A stretch of 64,000 bases of DNA, from NCBI RefSeq assembly GCF_030412785.1, contig NZ_CP125295.1:868001-932000 (forward strand), in the 5' to 3' direction. Below, one piece after another: positions 63,305-64,000 of the stretch. The position numbers were made by a program, and so were the translations under genes. The notes under the pieces were generated by a model, which saw nothing but the letters and a program-made list of their open reading frames with translations, made no database searches and had not been told where the DNA came from. This DNA is from Paraburkholderia sabiae. GTDB taxonomy: Bacteria; Pseudomonadota; Gammaproteobacteria; Burkholderiales; Burkholderiaceae. Every line of letters begins with the position of its first letter. Position 1 is the first letter of the stretch.

Positions 63305-64000
63305 ATGTCGGAGCGTGATTCGGGTAGTTCAGGTCGCGCGAAGGCGAAAACGCAGCCTGGCGCGAAGGCGTCATTCGGCGCGTTCGTCCGCAAGCCGGTC
63401 GAGAAGGTCGTAGCGAATGCCGCAGAAGCGCAGGAAGCTCGCGCTGAATCGGCGGAAAGCTGGCCGGACGATGCAGTCGAAGTCGGCGCGATCGTCGACG
63501 CATACGGTCTCAAAGGTTGGGTGAAGGTGGCCGCGCACGCGGACGCCGGTCATGGCGGCGACGCCTTGCTCAGCGCCAAACGCTGGTGGCTCGAGAAGGG
63601 CCGCGAGCGTAAGTCGGCGCCCCGCCTGCAGTCGAAGGTTCACGGCGACAGCATCGTTGCGCAACTGGGAGGCACTGCCGACCGCGATGCTGCGTTTGCG
63701 TTGCGCGGTCACCGCGTCTACGTACGCCGCAGCGATTTCCCTGCGCTCGGAACCGACGAATATTACTGGGTCGACCTGCTGGGCCTCGATGTTTTCAACG
63801 AGGCAGGCGTCGAACTCGGCAAAGTGGCAGATCTGATCGACAACGGTGCGCAGTCGGTGTTGCGCATCGAGTATCCGGCTACTGGCAAAGACGGCAAGCC
63901 GGTCACCGGCGAGCGCTTGATCCCGTTCGTCGGCGTCTATGTCAAAACGGTGGATCAGGCGGCGAAGAAGATCATCGTCGACTGGGAAGCCGATTACTAA
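63305..64000 (+). CDS. rimM: Ribosome maturation factor RimM
   Basis: A 231-residue 16S rRNA/30S maturation factor that binds S19. An about 60-residue Lys/Ala-rich N-terminal extension, usual in Burkholderia, precedes the RimM N-terminal domain ([21 protein letters not shown]) and the PRC barrel ([21 protein letters not shown]). The stop codon is the last three bases of the window. trmD would be next to the right. It lies 95 bp after rpsP. Confidence 0.96.
   Translation: MSERDSGSSGRAKAKTQPGAKASFGAFVRKPVEKVVANAAEAQEARAESAESWPDDAVEVGAIVDAYGLKGWVKVAAHADAGHGGDALLSAKRWWLEKGRERKSAPRLQSKVHGDSIVAQLGGTADRDAAFALRGHRVYVRRSDFPALGTDEYYWVDLLGLDVFNEAGVELGKVADLIDNGAQSVLRIEYPATGKDGKPVTGERLIPFVGVYVKTVDQAAKKIIVDWEADY

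Overview
The window reads as core chromosome of a Burkholderiaceae bacterium, most likely Paraburkholderia or a close relative (Caballeronia, Burkholderia). I infer this from the high GC, the dense short-spaced genes, the tmRNA tag ANDDTFALAA, and the Burkholderiales gene order gyrA-serC-pheA-hisC-tyrA-aroA-cmk-rpsA-ihfB-lapA-lapB-ugd-rfaE1-rfaD-cysM. I see no insertion sequence, prophage, CRISPR array, rRNA or tRNA. The only stable RNA I can name is tmRNA (ssrA).

Region by region: 1-637 is one large imperfect inverted repeat. Then come dsbB and an amidase (minus strand), a CPA2 antiporter, a class I glutamine-amidotransferase-like peptidase, a DUF2968 secreted protein, an anchored hypothetical, a GNAT enzyme and an MHS-type organic acid:H+ symporter (0.6-10.6 kb). 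A TPR/glycosyltransferase-9-like gene diverges from an ArsR-type metal sensor that forms a two-gene operon with a His-rich zinc/cobalt CDF exporter (10.7-14.1 kb). A flavin monooxygenase follows, then the NAD-dependent molybdenum formate dehydrogenase operon fdsG-fdsB-fdsA-fdsD with a divergent ModE-like regulator (16.0-22.6 kb). Two small secreted proteins, a GT4 glycosyltransferase, an orphan PAAR protein, ssrA, gph, ubiG and an OmpA-family protein fill 22.7-28.2 kb.

From 28.7 to 48.1 kb nearly everything is on the plus strand: gyrA, a DUF2059 protein, serine and aromatic amino-acid synthesis (serC, pheA, hisC, tyrA, aroA), cmk, rpsA, ihfB, lapAB (LPS control), ugd, heptose synthesis (rfaE1, rfaD), a ComEA-like helix-hairpin-helix protein and cysM. 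From 48.1 to 64 kb lie mltB, an HDAC-like deacetylase, an enoyl-CoA hydratase, a monoglyceride-lipase-like hydrolase, metNIQ, etfBA with an acyl-CoA dehydrogenase, dadA with a divergent Lrp regulator, a radical SAM gene behind a near-perfect LexA box, a TM2 protein, and rpsP-rimM at the right edge.

The least explained signals are non-coding: (i) a three-tier hairpin with a U-tract ending directly at the metN start codon; (ii) a similar terminator directly before tyrA; (iii) a LexA palindrome in front of the radical SAM gene; (iv) structured RNA between the comEA-like gene and cysM; (v) the 620-bp palindrome at the left edge. I found no clearly new multi-gene defence or mobile system; most of the window is ordinary housekeeping DNA.
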